Source of the DNA: Bacillota bacterium
GTDB taxonomy: Bacteria; Bacillota; Clostridia; Acetivibrionales; DSM-1351
NCBI GenBank assembly: GCA_023409265.1
Contig: JAEYHZ010000037.1
Span: 1-64,000 of the forward strand
Length of the DNA: 64,000 nucleotides
Direction of reading: 5' to 3'
Below, in pieces: positions 43,037 to 50,839 of the stretch. The position numbers were made by a program, and so were the translations under genes. How positions within the stretch are numbered: the first letter of the stretch is position 1; every line of letters begins with the position of its first letter. Below the pieces are notes generated by a model that did no database searches, was not told where the DNA came from, and saw nothing but the letters and a program-made list of their open reading frames with translations.

Positions 43037-43510
43037 ATGCAAGATTTAAGGTTTGAAGTTGTCGATGGTATCTTAAACAAATATGATAATAACAAATCAT
43101 ATCTGATTGCAGTTCTGCAGGAAATTCAAAATGAATACAAGTATTTGCCCGAGGATCTTTTGGAATATGTTGCAGAAAAGCTGGATGTAAATCTCTCAAA
43201 AATATTCAGTGTTGCAACCTTCTATGAAAACTTTTCACTGGTTCCAAAAGGAAAATATATTATAAAAGTCTGTGACGGTACGGCATGTCACGTTAGAAAA
43301 TCAATCCCAATATTAAATGCTATGAGAAAAGAGCTTGGACTAAGTGAGAGCAAGCATACAACAGATGATATGCTCTTCACCGTTGAAACCGTATCATGCC
43401 TTGGTGCCTGCGGACTGGCTCCGGTTATTACTATAAACGACAAGGTTTATGCAAAGATGACACCTGATTCAACAGTTGAAATAATAAGGACTTTAAGGAG
43501 TGAAGGATAA
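43037..43510 (+). CDS. hydC: [FeFe] hydrogenase subunit HydC (NuoE-like)
   Basis: I favour ATG 43037 (GGAG 6 nt upstream), giving 157 residues; ATG 43025 is alternative. The thioredoxin-fold [2Fe-2S] protein has the NuoE-type cluster ligands in CDGTACHVR and SCLGACGLAP, and N-terminal helices with YLPEDLLEYVAEKL and VATFYENF. In trimeric NADH/ferredoxin hydrogenases HydC passes electrons to HydB. The stop codon overlaps the hydB start (TAATG), so translation is coupled. The operon order is hydC-hydB-hydA, typical of Clostridia. Confidence 0.92.
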   Translation: MQDLRFEVVDGILNKYDNNKSYLIAVLQEIQNEYKYLPEDLLEYVAEKLDVNLSKIFSVATFYENFSLVPKGKYIIKVCDGTACHVRKSIPILNAMRKELGLSESKHTTDDMLFTVETVSCLGACGLAPVITINDKVYAKMTPDSTVEIIRTLRSEG

Positions 43511-45381
43511 TGAAAATAAATAGTCTTGATGAGTTAAAAACCTTTTCTGCCAAGTCAACTAAAGCATTAGAAAATCAGAAAAAGAAGGTTTTGGTATGTG
43601 CCGGTACAGGTTGTGTCGCAGGGGGATCTATTGAAATTTACAACAGAATCAGGGAACTGATTGATGCGCATGAGCTATTGGTTGATCTGGAGCTGGATCA
43701 TGAAAAAAAAGGAGTGGGAGTTAAGAAAAGCGGCTGCCACGGCTTTTGTGAGATGGGGCCTCTGGTGAGAATTGAGCCTGAAAACTATTTGTATCTGCGG
43801 GTTCAACTGGAGGACTGTGTTGAGATAGTTGAAAAGACTCTCATTAACAATGAACCCGTAGAACGTTTAATGTTCAGTGCTGAAAACCGTATTTATAAAG
43901 CCCAGGAAGATATTCCTTTCTATCATAAGCAGACAAGAATGGTTTTGAAGAACTGCGGAAGCATTAATGCAGAATCCTTCACTGAATATGTTGCAAAGGG
44001 CGGTTATGAAGCTCTCAGCAAGGTACTTTTTGAAATGGAGCCACAGGAGGTCTGTCAATCTATTATTGATTCAAACCTGAGAGGCAGAGGGGGCGGAGGT
44101 TATCCTGCCGGAAGAAAGTGGTCACAGGTGCTTAGACAGGACAGCGATGTAAAATATGTTGTTTGTAATGGTGATGAGGGTGATCCGGGAGCTTTCATGG
44201 ACAGAAGTATAATGGAGGGTGATCCTCATGGCGTAATAGAGGGTATGCTCATAGCAGGCTATGCAACCAGGAGTACTGCCGGTTACATATATGTCAGGGC
44301 AGAGTATCCTCTCGCAGTTGAAAGACTCCGAATTGCAATTGAAGATGCCAGAAAACACGGAATTCTGGGAAAGAACATCTTAAACTCAGGATTTTCCTTT
44401 GATATAAACATTAATAAGGGTGCGGGAGCATTTGTTTGCGGCGAAGGCAGTGCACTTACTGCCTCTATTGAGGGTGAAAGAGGTATGCCGAGAGTAAAAC
44501 CGCCAAGAACTGTTGAAAAGGGTTTATGGCAGAAGCCTACAGTATTGAACAATGTTGAAACCTTTGCCAATGTACCTCTTGTAATAAAAAACGGAAGTGA
44601 CTGGTTCAAGGGAATAGGTCCTGAAAACAGCCCTGGAACAAAGGCATTTGCCATTACCGGTAACGTAAACAATACCGGACTTATTGAAGTTCCTATGGGA
44701 ACTACCCTGAGAGAAGTAATATTTGATATCGGTGGAGGTATCAAAAACGGCAAGAAATTCAAGGCTGTCCAGATAGGTGGTCCTTCAGGGGGATGTCTGA
44801 CAGAAGAACATCTGGATTTGCCACTTGACTTTGATTCCTTGAAAAAGGTTGGAGCCATGATAGGTTCAGGCGGACTTGTTGTAATGGATGAAGATACCTG
44901 TATGGTTGAGGTTGCAAGATTTTTTATGAACTTCACTCAGAACGAATCCTGCGGAAAGTGTGTTCCCTGCAGAGAGGGAACAAAGAGAATGCTTGAGATC
45001 CTTGAAAAGATAGTTGCAGGAAAAGGAACCGTTCAGGATCTGGATTTACTTGAAGAACTGGCTGATACCATAAGCAGCACTGCACTGTGTGGTCTGGGTA
45101 AATCAGCGGCAAGCCCTGTTGTAAGTACACTGAAATATTTTAGAGATGAATATATTGAACACGTAGTTGATAAGAAATGTGTTACACATACCTGTAAAGC
45201 TCTCGGTTCAATTGTGATAGAAAAGGAAAAGTGCAAAGGCTGCAGCAAATGTGCGAGAATATGCCCTGTTCAAGCTATTGACGGCAAAGTAAAAGAGCCT
45301 TACACCATCAATCAGAATAAGTGTATTAAATGCGGTGCCTGTATCGAGGCTTGTGCATTTAAAGCCATAAAGGAGGCCTGA
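43510..45381 (+). CDS. hydB: [FeFe] hydrogenase subunit HydB (NuoF-like flavoprotein)
   Basis: 623 residues in four parts: an N-terminal thioredoxin-like [2Fe-2S] domain (CAGTGCVAGGS, SGCHGFCEMGP); a NuoF core with the NADH/FMN loops RGRGGGGYPAGRKW and VCNGDEGDPGAFMDR, FVCGEGSALTASIEGERG; a [4Fe-4S] site SCGKCVPCREGTKRM; and a C-terminal two-cluster ferredoxin domain (CKGCSKCARICP, CIKCGACIEACAF). It binds FMN and NAD(H). In HydABC enzymes this subunit is where NADH oxidation and ferredoxin oxidation are coupled (bifurcation or confurcation). It lies between hydC and hydA with 5 nt to the latter. Confidence 0.94.
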   Translation: MKINSLDELKTFSAKSTKALENQKKKVLVCAGTGCVAGGSIEIYNRIRELIDAHELLVDLELDHEKKGVGVKKSGCHGFCEMGPLVRIEPENYLYLRVQLEDCVEIVEKTLINNEPVERLMFSAENRIYKAQEDIPFYHKQTRMVLKNCGSINAESFTEYVAKGGYEALSKVLFEMEPQEVCQSIIDSNLRGRGGGGYPAGRKWSQVLRQDSDVKYVVCNGDEGDPGAFMDRSIMEGDPHGVIEGMLIAGYATRSTAGYIYVRAEYPLAVERLRIAIEDARKHGILGKNILNSGFSFDININKGAGAFVCGEGSALTASIEGERGMPRVKPPRTVEKGLWQKPTVLNNVETFANVPLVIKNGSDWFKGIGPENSPGTKAFAITGNVNNTGLIEVPMGTTLREVIFDIGGGIKNGKKFKAVQIGGPSGGCLTEEHLDLPLDFDSLKKVGAMIGSGGLVVMDEDTCMVEVARFFMNFTQNESCGKCVPCREGTKRMLEILEKIVAGKGTVQDLDLLEELADTISSTALCGLGKSAASPVVSTLKYFRDEYIEHVVDKKCVTHTCKALGSIVIEKEKCKGCSKCARICPVQAIDGKVKEPYTINQNKCIKCGACIEACAFKAIKEA

Positions 45382-45386
45382 GTGTT

Positions 45387-47078
45387 ATGGGAAACATGAT
45401 AATAGATGGACAGATAGTTGAATTCAACGATGAGAAAAATATACTTGCCGTCATACGTAAAGCAGGTATAGAGCTTCCAACCTTCTGCTACCATTCAGAA
45501 CTGAGTGTTTACGGCGCATGCAGAATGTGTATGGTTGAGGATAAATGGGGAAGTACTTTGACCTCCTGCTCAACTCCGCCAAAGGATGGAATGGAAGTTT
45601 GGACAAATACAGACAAACTTAAAAAACACAGAAAAATGATTCTGGAACTGCTTCTGGCCAATCACGACAGAGATTGTACCACCTGTGAAAAAAGCGGAAG
45701 GTGCAAGCTCCAGGAAATTTCGCTGAAGGTTGGGGTAAAGAAGATCAGATTCGGACAGGAAAAGAAGGAACTGCCAATAGATGATCTCGGTCCTTCAATA
45801 GTAAGAAATCCAAACAAGTGCATTCTCTGCGGAGACTGCGTCAGAGCTTGTCAGGAAATACAGGGTGTAGGCGTATTGGATTTTGCTTACAGAGGTTCAA
45901 ATCTTCAGGTTACAACTGCCTTTAATAAATCTCTGAGCCATGTGGATTGTGTAAATTGCGGACAGTGCCGGGTGGTTTGTCCTACCGGTGCATTGATGAT
46001 AAAGAAAGACATTGATAAGGCTTATGAGGCTCTTCAGGATAAAAACAAGCGTGTAATCGCCCAGATTGCACCGGCAGTAAGGGTTGCTATCGGCGAAGAG
46101 TTCGGAATGGAACCCGGCGCCATCACTATGGGTAAAATTGTTGCTGCCTTAAGGAAACTCGGTTTTGATCAGATATTTGACACAGCTGTGGGCGCCGACC
46201 TCACTGTTATCGAGGAAGCTGAAGAGCTGATGGACAGAATACAGAACAAGGAAAAACTTCCTTTATTCAGCTCCTGCTGTCCGGCCTGGTTCAAATACGC
46301 TGAACAGAAGCATCCCGAATTAATGGATAATGTCTCCTCCTGCCGTTCACCTCAGCAAATGTTCGGAGTAGTTATAAAGGAGCAGTTCAAAAAGCAGCAG
46401 AAGGCTGACGGAAAAGAGAATGTGGTCATCGCAATAATGCCATGTACTGCAAAGAAGTTTGAAGCGGCAAGGCCTGAGAATACTACCGACGGAATTCCTG
46501 ATGTGGATATGGTTATAACTACCCAGGAGCTTGCAATTATGATTCAGGAAAACGGCATTGTCTTTAATGAGCTGGAAGACGAAGCCCTTGATATGCCTTT
46601 TGGTTTCACAAGCGGTGCGGGTGTCATATTCGGTGTCAGCGGAGGTGTTTCTGAAGCTGTTTTAAGATATTACTACAAGGAAAGAACTGCTTCTACTCTC
46701 CAAAACATTTCCTACTCTGGTGTAAGAGGAATGGAAGGAGTGAAAGAGGCCACTGCCGAGATAGATGGCAGAAAGGTAAGAATTGGTGTGGTTCACGGCC
46801 TTAAGAACGCTGAAACTCTCATAAAGAAGATTGTTAAAGGAGAAGAAAAGTTTGACTTTGTTGAAGTTATGGCTTGCCCGGGCGGATGTATCGGCGGTGC
46901 AGGACAGCCAATCCCACAGAACAACGATGTAAGAAGAAAAAGAGCAAAAGGTATTTACAAGGTTGACACGGCATCTCCAATAAAGAGATCCGAGGACAAC
47001 CCGGCTATTGAAGCCTTATACAGTGGAGTTCTGAAGAGCAACAGAGCAATTCTTCACAGACATGGTCACCACAAGTAA
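45387..47078 (+). CDS. hydA: [FeFe] hydrogenase catalytic subunit HydA (trimeric type)
   Basis: 563 residues. The N-terminus has a [2Fe-2S] domain (CYHSELSVYGACRMC), a His/Cys region (CTTCEKSGRCKLQE) and two [4Fe-4S] clusters (CILCGDCVRAC, CVNCGQCRVVCP). The H-cluster motifs are L1 FSSCCPAW (residues 294-301), L2 MPCTAKKFEA (351-360) and L3 MACPGGCIGGAGQP (495-508). L1 has Ser where most enzymes have Thr, and L3 has GGAG instead of GGGQ-type glycine; all cysteine ligands are intact. Reversible H2 production from NADH plus reduced ferredoxin is expected. Maturases HydEFG are not in the window. Confidence 0.95.
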   Translation: MGNMIIDGQIVEFNDEKNILAVIRKAGIELPTFCYHSELSVYGACRMCMVEDKWGSTLTSCSTPPKDGMEVWTNTDKLKKHRKMILELLLANHDRDCTTCEKSGRCKLQEISLKVGVKKIRFGQEKKELPIDDLGPSIVRNPNKCILCGDCVRACQEIQGVGVLDFAYRGSNLQVTTAFNKSLSHVDCVNCGQCRVVCPTGALMIKKDIDKAYEALQDKNKRVIAQIAPAVRVAIGEEFGMEPGAITMGKIVAALRKLGFDQIFDTAVGADLTVIEEAEELMDRIQNKEKLPLFSSCCPAWFKYAEQKHPELMDNVSSCRSPQQMFGVVIKEQFKKQQKADGKENVVIAIMPCTAKKFEAARPENTTDGIPDVDMVITTQELAIMIQENGIVFNELEDEALDMPFGFTSGAGVIFGVSGGVSEAVLRYYYKERTASTLQNISYSGVRGMEGVKEATAEIDGRKVRIGVVHGLKNAETLIKKIVKGEEKFDFVEVMACPGGCIGGAGQPIPQNNDVRRKRAKGIYKVDTASPIKRSEDNPAIEALYSGVLKSNRAILHRHGHHK

Positions 47079-47206
47079 TTAGGTATGACCAAATAATAAC
47101 TTCCCTAATTTAAGACGGATATTTTCCGCCAATACGACCTTGTCTTTACGAAAAAGATTTCGCCTTAAAACGGAGTTTTATATCATGCCTAAGATCAATT
47201 CCTGAT

Positions 47207-47308
47207 GCAGTTTTCCCGGATAAAAACAAAAGAAGCAGTATACTTTATTTTCTATCTAGGGCAGCTTTCATAAAACCAATAATATTCCAACAAATCCGGG
47301 AAAACTGC
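47207..47308. repeat. 102-bp element bounded by 15-bp perfect inverted repeats
   Basis: GCAGTTTTCCCGGAT (47207-47221) and ATCCGGGAAAACTGC (47294-47308) are exact inverted repeats around 72 AT-rich bases. There is no target-site duplication or T tract, so it is either a long stem-loop between the hydrogenase and sensor operons or a MITE-like remnant. The remainder of 47079-47395 holds nothing else I can name. Confidence 0.55.
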
Positions 47309-47395
47309 GTTAAAAAAATCCGCTATCTTTTAAACTTCAAATATTTATAACTAAAGCCAGGTGATTATACAATTCAAGAATGGGGGTGAAGGTCA

Positions 47396-47530
47396 ATGTT
47401 AGAGAAAAATAACTGCGAAATCAGGTTAAATACTTCAGAAGATAGTTATTCAGTTTGTTCAATAATGTCAGTTGTTGATGATGCAAAGACAGATATGGAG
47501 TATAACTGCACCAGATGTGCTGACAGGTAA
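47396..47530 (+). CDS. 44-residue cysteine-containing small protein
   Basis: ATG 47396 follows GGGGGTGAAGG and opens a 44-codon frame (MLEKNNCEIRLNTSEDSYSV...) that ends in EYNCTRCADR. Four cysteines, the last two as CxxC, suggest metal or Fe-S binding. I do not recognise the family. Its position between the hydrogenase operon and the Rex-type promoter of the sensory operon makes a redox role conceivable, but this is speculation. Its strong ribosome binding site is the main support. Confidence 0.45.
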   Translation: MLEKNNCEIRLNTSEDSYSVCSIMSVVDDAKTDMEYNCTRCADR

Positions 47531-47580
47531 AAAACCACGTTCAAATCAAATAAACAATATAAATATGCACCATTTTACAA

Positions 47581-47631
47581 TTGACATAAATTTAACAAGG
47601 GTTTACAATTATATTGTTATTTGTTTAACAA
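47581..47631 (+). promoter_or_regulatory. Promoter with Rex-like operator for the sensory hydrogenase operon
   Basis: TTGACA (47581-47586) and TACAAT (47604-47609) are 17 bp apart. TTGTTATTTGTTTAACAA (47614-47631) covers the predicted transcription start and matches the Rex consensus TTGTTAANNNNTTAACAA at 13 of 14 defined positions. Rex is the NADH/NAD+-responsive repressor of fermentation and hydrogenase genes in Clostridia. Confidence 0.7.
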
Positions 47632-47654
47632 AGATGTGCGGAGGGTGAAATTCA

Positions 47655-47912
47655 ATGCTTGATATCTATGTATGCGTAGGAAGCTCATGTCATCTTAAAG
47701 GCTCATATCAGATTATTAACTGCTTCCAGAAGCTGATAAAGGAAAATCATCTGGAAGACAGGGCAGTTCTTAAAGCTTCCTTTTGCATGGGACAATGTAC
47801 AAATGGTGTATGTGTAAAGGTAGGGGATGTCTTTTACGGAGATGTTGCCATTATCAATGCTGAGAGCTTTTTTCATGAGAAGGTCATTAATCAATTAGAG
47901 GCGGCTTTATGA
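47655..47912 (+). CDS. Thioredoxin-fold [2Fe-2S] ferredoxin (sensory hydrogenase partner)
   Basis: 85 residues with the NuoE-like ferredoxin pattern: VCVGSSCHLKGS (two Cys), then SFCMGQCTNGVCVKVGD (two or three Cys). It lacks the N-terminal helices of HydC and so is a stand-alone cluster domain. The ATGA overlap with the next gene shows translational coupling to the sensory hydrogenase. It probably delivers electrons to, or takes them from, that protein. GGAGGGTGA precedes ATG 47655. Confidence 0.88.
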   Translation: MLDIYVCVGSSCHLKGSYQIINCFQKLIKENHLEDRAVLKASFCMGQCTNGVCVKVGDVFYGDVAIINAESFFHEKVINQLEAAL

Positions 47913-49633
47913 GTATAATACAATTTAAGGAAGCAAATTGTAAAAATTGCTACAAGTGCATACGGAGTTGTCCTGTTAACGCTATAGCCTTCAGGAACGA
48001 TCAGGCAGAGATTATTCACGATGAGTGTACGTTGTGTGGAAATTGCCTTAAGGTCTGTCCTCAGAATGCAAAAAGTGTTAACAGTGAAATAGACAAAGTA
48101 AAGAAATTCATAAGCAAAAAGGAAAAGGTATATGTAAGCCTGGCTCCATCCTTTGTTTCTGCCTTTGATTATGATGAAAAATGGCTTTACTGCGCTCTGA
48201 AAAAGGTTGGTTTTACTCACATTGAGGGAACTGCCAACGGTGCATATCAGGTATCCAGACAATATGAAAAGCTATTGCAGAAAAAAGAAATGAAAAATAT
48301 AATCACAAGCTGCTGTTCATCAATAATTCTATTGATAGAAAAGTACTATCCCCAGCTGATATGGCAGCTTGCACCGGTAGTATCACCTATGATTGCTCAT
48401 GCCAAAATGCTTAGGGAAACCTATGGACAAAGGATCAGAGTAGTTTTTATCGGACCGTGCATATCAAAAAAAGAAGAATGTAATGATTTGCAAAATGAAA
48501 ACCAGATAGATGCCGTAATTACTTTTGAAGAACTGGATAAATGGTTTGAAGAAGAGGGTATATATCAGGACGAAACCATAGCAGATGAGATGAAGAATTT
48601 CGACAATATAGCCAGAATTTATCCCGTGCCCGGTGGTATTCTCAAGACAATAGACAGAAGCAGCAAAAAGAATTACAGATCCATCAGTGTTGATGGGGTT
48701 GAAAGATGCATTGATATACTGGATTCCATAGTGGAAGGGAATATTGAGAATTATTTCATAGAAATGAGCAGCTGTACCGGGGGTTGTATAGCTGGGCCAT
48801 GTATGCAGCATGTTCAGGGCGGTTTTCTGACAGCAAGGGAGAGATTGCTGAATTATGCAAAAAGAGCAGCAAATAACCAAAGCGATAATAAAAATTCTTT
48901 GATGGCTGCAACAAAAATAGATCTTTCCAAAACCTTTACAGATAGATCGAAAACTGTAGATTTGCCTTCAGAAGCAGTAATTCAGGGCATTCTGAACAGT
49001 ATAGGCAAATTCAGTGGTGATAAGGAATTGAACTGCGGTGCGTGCGGTTACCCCTCCTGCAGAGAAAAAGCGATTGCTGTTTATCTTGGAAAGGCCCAGG
49101 TTCATATGTGTCTTCCTTATATGAGGGAAAGGGCAGAATCTATATCTAATATCATAATTAACTATACTCCTTATGCTATTTTTGCTCTTGATAAGAATTT
49201 AAACATACAGGAAGTAAATAAATCCGCCAAAACCATGTTTAAGCTAGGGGCTACAGATATTGAGGGGTTAAATATAGAGGAAATATTAAATTGTGAAATG
49301 TTCAGGCAGGTTTTAGAGACCGAAGAAAACATTTATGACGAAAAATATGTTTACGAAGATTTCAATATGGTTGTCAAACAATCTATTGTACATGTGAGTA
49401 AGCATAACACTTTAATAGTTATTATTAACGATATTACTGAAGAGGAGGCGCAAAGACAAAAAATCTTTGAGAGCCGTTCACAGAATATCGAAATAGCACA
49501 AAAGGTCATGGAAAAACAAATGAGAGTTGCGCAGGAGATTGCCAGTCTTCTTGGTGAGACGACGGCTGAAACAAAGGTTGCCCTGACAAAGCTCAAAAAA
49601 TCAATAATGTCAGAGATGGGTGAGGCCAATTGA
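47909..49633 (+). CDS. Sensory [FeFe] hydrogenase with PAS domain (HydS/HfsB type)
   Basis: 574 residues. Two N-terminal [4Fe-4S] clusters (CKNCYKCIRSCP, CTLCGNCLKVCP) are followed by a degenerate H-domain with L1 TSCCSS (residues 133-138), L2 GPCISKKEE (182-190) and L3 SSCTGGCIAGP (287-297). The cluster-binding cysteines remain, but the neighbours that tune catalysis differ from HydA. A further cluster motif CGACGYPSCREKA (376-388), a PAS domain (~410-520) and a C-terminal coiled coil complete it. Such sensory forms are thought to sense H2 or redox state and pass the signal to the adjacent phosphatase. The stop overlaps the next start. Confidence 0.9.
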   Translation: MSIIQFKEANCKNCYKCIRSCPVNAIAFRNDQAEIIHDECTLCGNCLKVCPQNAKSVNSEIDKVKKFISKKEKVYVSLAPSFVSAFDYDEKWLYCALKKVGFTHIEGTANGAYQVSRQYEKLLQKKEMKNIITSCCSSIILLIEKYYPQLIWQLAPVVSPMIAHAKMLRETYGQRIRVVFIGPCISKKEECNDLQNENQIDAVITFEELDKWFEEEGIYQDETIADEMKNFDNIARIYPVPGGILKTIDRSSKKNYRSISVDGVERCIDILDSIVEGNIENYFIEMSSCTGGCIAGPCMQHVQGGFLTARERLLNYAKRAANNQSDNKNSLMAATKIDLSKTFTDRSKTVDLPSEAVIQGILNSIGKFSGDKELNCGACGYPSCREKAIAVYLGKAQVHMCLPYMRERAESISNIIINYTPYAIFALDKNLNIQEVNKSAKTMFKLGATDIEGLNIEEILNCEMFRQVLETEENIYDEKYVYEDFNMVVKQSIVHVSKHNTLIVIINDITEEEAQRQKIFESRSQNIEIAQKVMEKQMRVAQEIASLLGETTAETKVALTKLKKSIMSEMGEAN

Positions 49634-50802
49634 GCCTGTATATAGATGTAAATTATGAAAGTTTAAACAAATATAGGGAAGAGCTGTGTGGGGACAAGGT
49701 TGAAATAATCAGAAGCTCAGATTCTGTTGTAGTTGTACTTGCAGATGGCCTGGGAAGCGGTGTCAAGGCAAATATTCTCGCAACCCTGACCTCCAAGATA
49801 ATTGGCACAATAATGTCCAACGGTCTGGATATAGATGAGGCGGTTAACACCATTGCAAGCACCCTGCCGGTATGTAAGGAAAGAGGAGTAGCCTATTCAA
49901 CCTTTTCAATAATACAGATTTTCAATAATGGTGAAGGCTATCTTGTGGAATTCGACAGTCCTTCCGTTATGAGGTTAAGAAAGGGTAAGCTGAATGAAAT
50001 TGAAAAGGAAAGCCGTGAAGTCAGCGGAAAATTAATTTATGAAGCAAGATTTGCCGTAAGTCCTGACGACTTATTTGTAATGATTAGCGATGGGGTCATT
50101 CATGCAGGTATTGGTCAAACTCTTAATCTTGGCTGGCAATGGAACAACGTAAGCGAATATGTCCAGAAAACCTACAAAAAGGATATGTCATCAAAAGCTA
50201 TAGCAAAGCTGCTGTTAGCTGCCTGTGACAGCCTTTATTCCAACGAACCGGGGGATGATACAACTGTAGTTGCCCTTAAAGCCAAAAAACCAATTAAACT
50301 TAATCTAATGATAGGTCCTCCTGTTGATTCGCAAAATGACAGTGATATTGTTACAAGATTTATAAACAGAGAAGGCAAGAAGGTAATTTGTGGAGGTACA
50401 ACCTCTCAGATTGTTGCACGTATTACAAAAAAAGAAATCAAGACTTCTATCGAATATTTTAATCCGTCGGTTCCACCGACTGCCGAAATAGATGGTATTA
50501 ATCTTACAACAGAAGGAGTTCTGACATTAAGAAAGACACTGGAACTGTTGAAAACCTGTGTTTCACCCGAAAGTACCATGAGTGATTATCTTAAGCTCAA
50601 CAAAAAGGACGGAGCTTCAAGGTTGGCTAAAATGCTCCTTGAAGAAAGCACCAGTATATATTTCTTTATAGGCCAGGCTATAAATCCTGCTCACCAGAAT
50701 CCGGAATTTCCGCTTAATATGGGTCTTAAATTTAAATTGGTTGAGGAAATTGCCGGTTTGTTAAGGCAGGCAGGCAAGCATATAACCATGGAATATTGTT
50801 AA
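49630..50802 (+). CDS. SpoIIE-type PP2C phosphatase of the sensory hydrogenase operon
   Basis: 390 residues from TTG 49630, overlapping the hydrogenase-sensor stop codon (TTGA). The SpoIIE/PP2C core has VVVVLADGLGSGVKAN (metal-binding Asp-Gly), FVMISDGVIHAGIG and EPGDDTTVVALK. The remaining ~180 residues (LMIGPPVDSQNDSDIVTRF ... KKVICGGTTSQIVARI) form a separate alpha/beta domain also seen in this operon type. A Ser/Thr or anti-sigma-factor-antagonist phosphatase activity is expected, switched by the sensor. The target is not encoded nearby. Confidence 0.9.
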   Translation: MSLYIDVNYESLNKYREELCGDKVEIIRSSDSVVVVLADGLGSGVKANILATLTSKIIGTIMSNGLDIDEAVNTIASTLPVCKERGVAYSTFSIIQIFNNGEGYLVEFDSPSVMRLRKGKLNEIEKESREVSGKLIYEARFAVSPDDLFVMISDGVIHAGIGQTLNLGWQWNNVSEYVQKTYKKDMSSKAIAKLLLAACDSLYSNEPGDDTTVVALKAKKPIKLNLMIGPPVDSQNDSDIVTRFINREGKKVICGGTTSQIVARITKKEIKTSIEYFNPSVPPTAEIDGINLTTEGVLTLRKTLELLKTCVSPESTMSDYLKLNKKDGASRLAKMLLEESTSIYFFIGQAINPAHQNPEFPLNMGLKFKLVEEIAGLLRQAGKHITMEYC

Positions 50803-50839
50803 TTGTAAACATTATCAATTAATACCCGAGGAGGCAGTT

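Noticed and set aside
44283..44936. 217-codon minus-strand frame inside hydB
   Set aside because: It is antisense to conserved NuoF motifs; length alone is a by-product of codon use.
47252..47258. Target of the candidate guide (CTATCTA identity)
   Set aside because: Seven matching bases are expected several times by chance in 64 kb.
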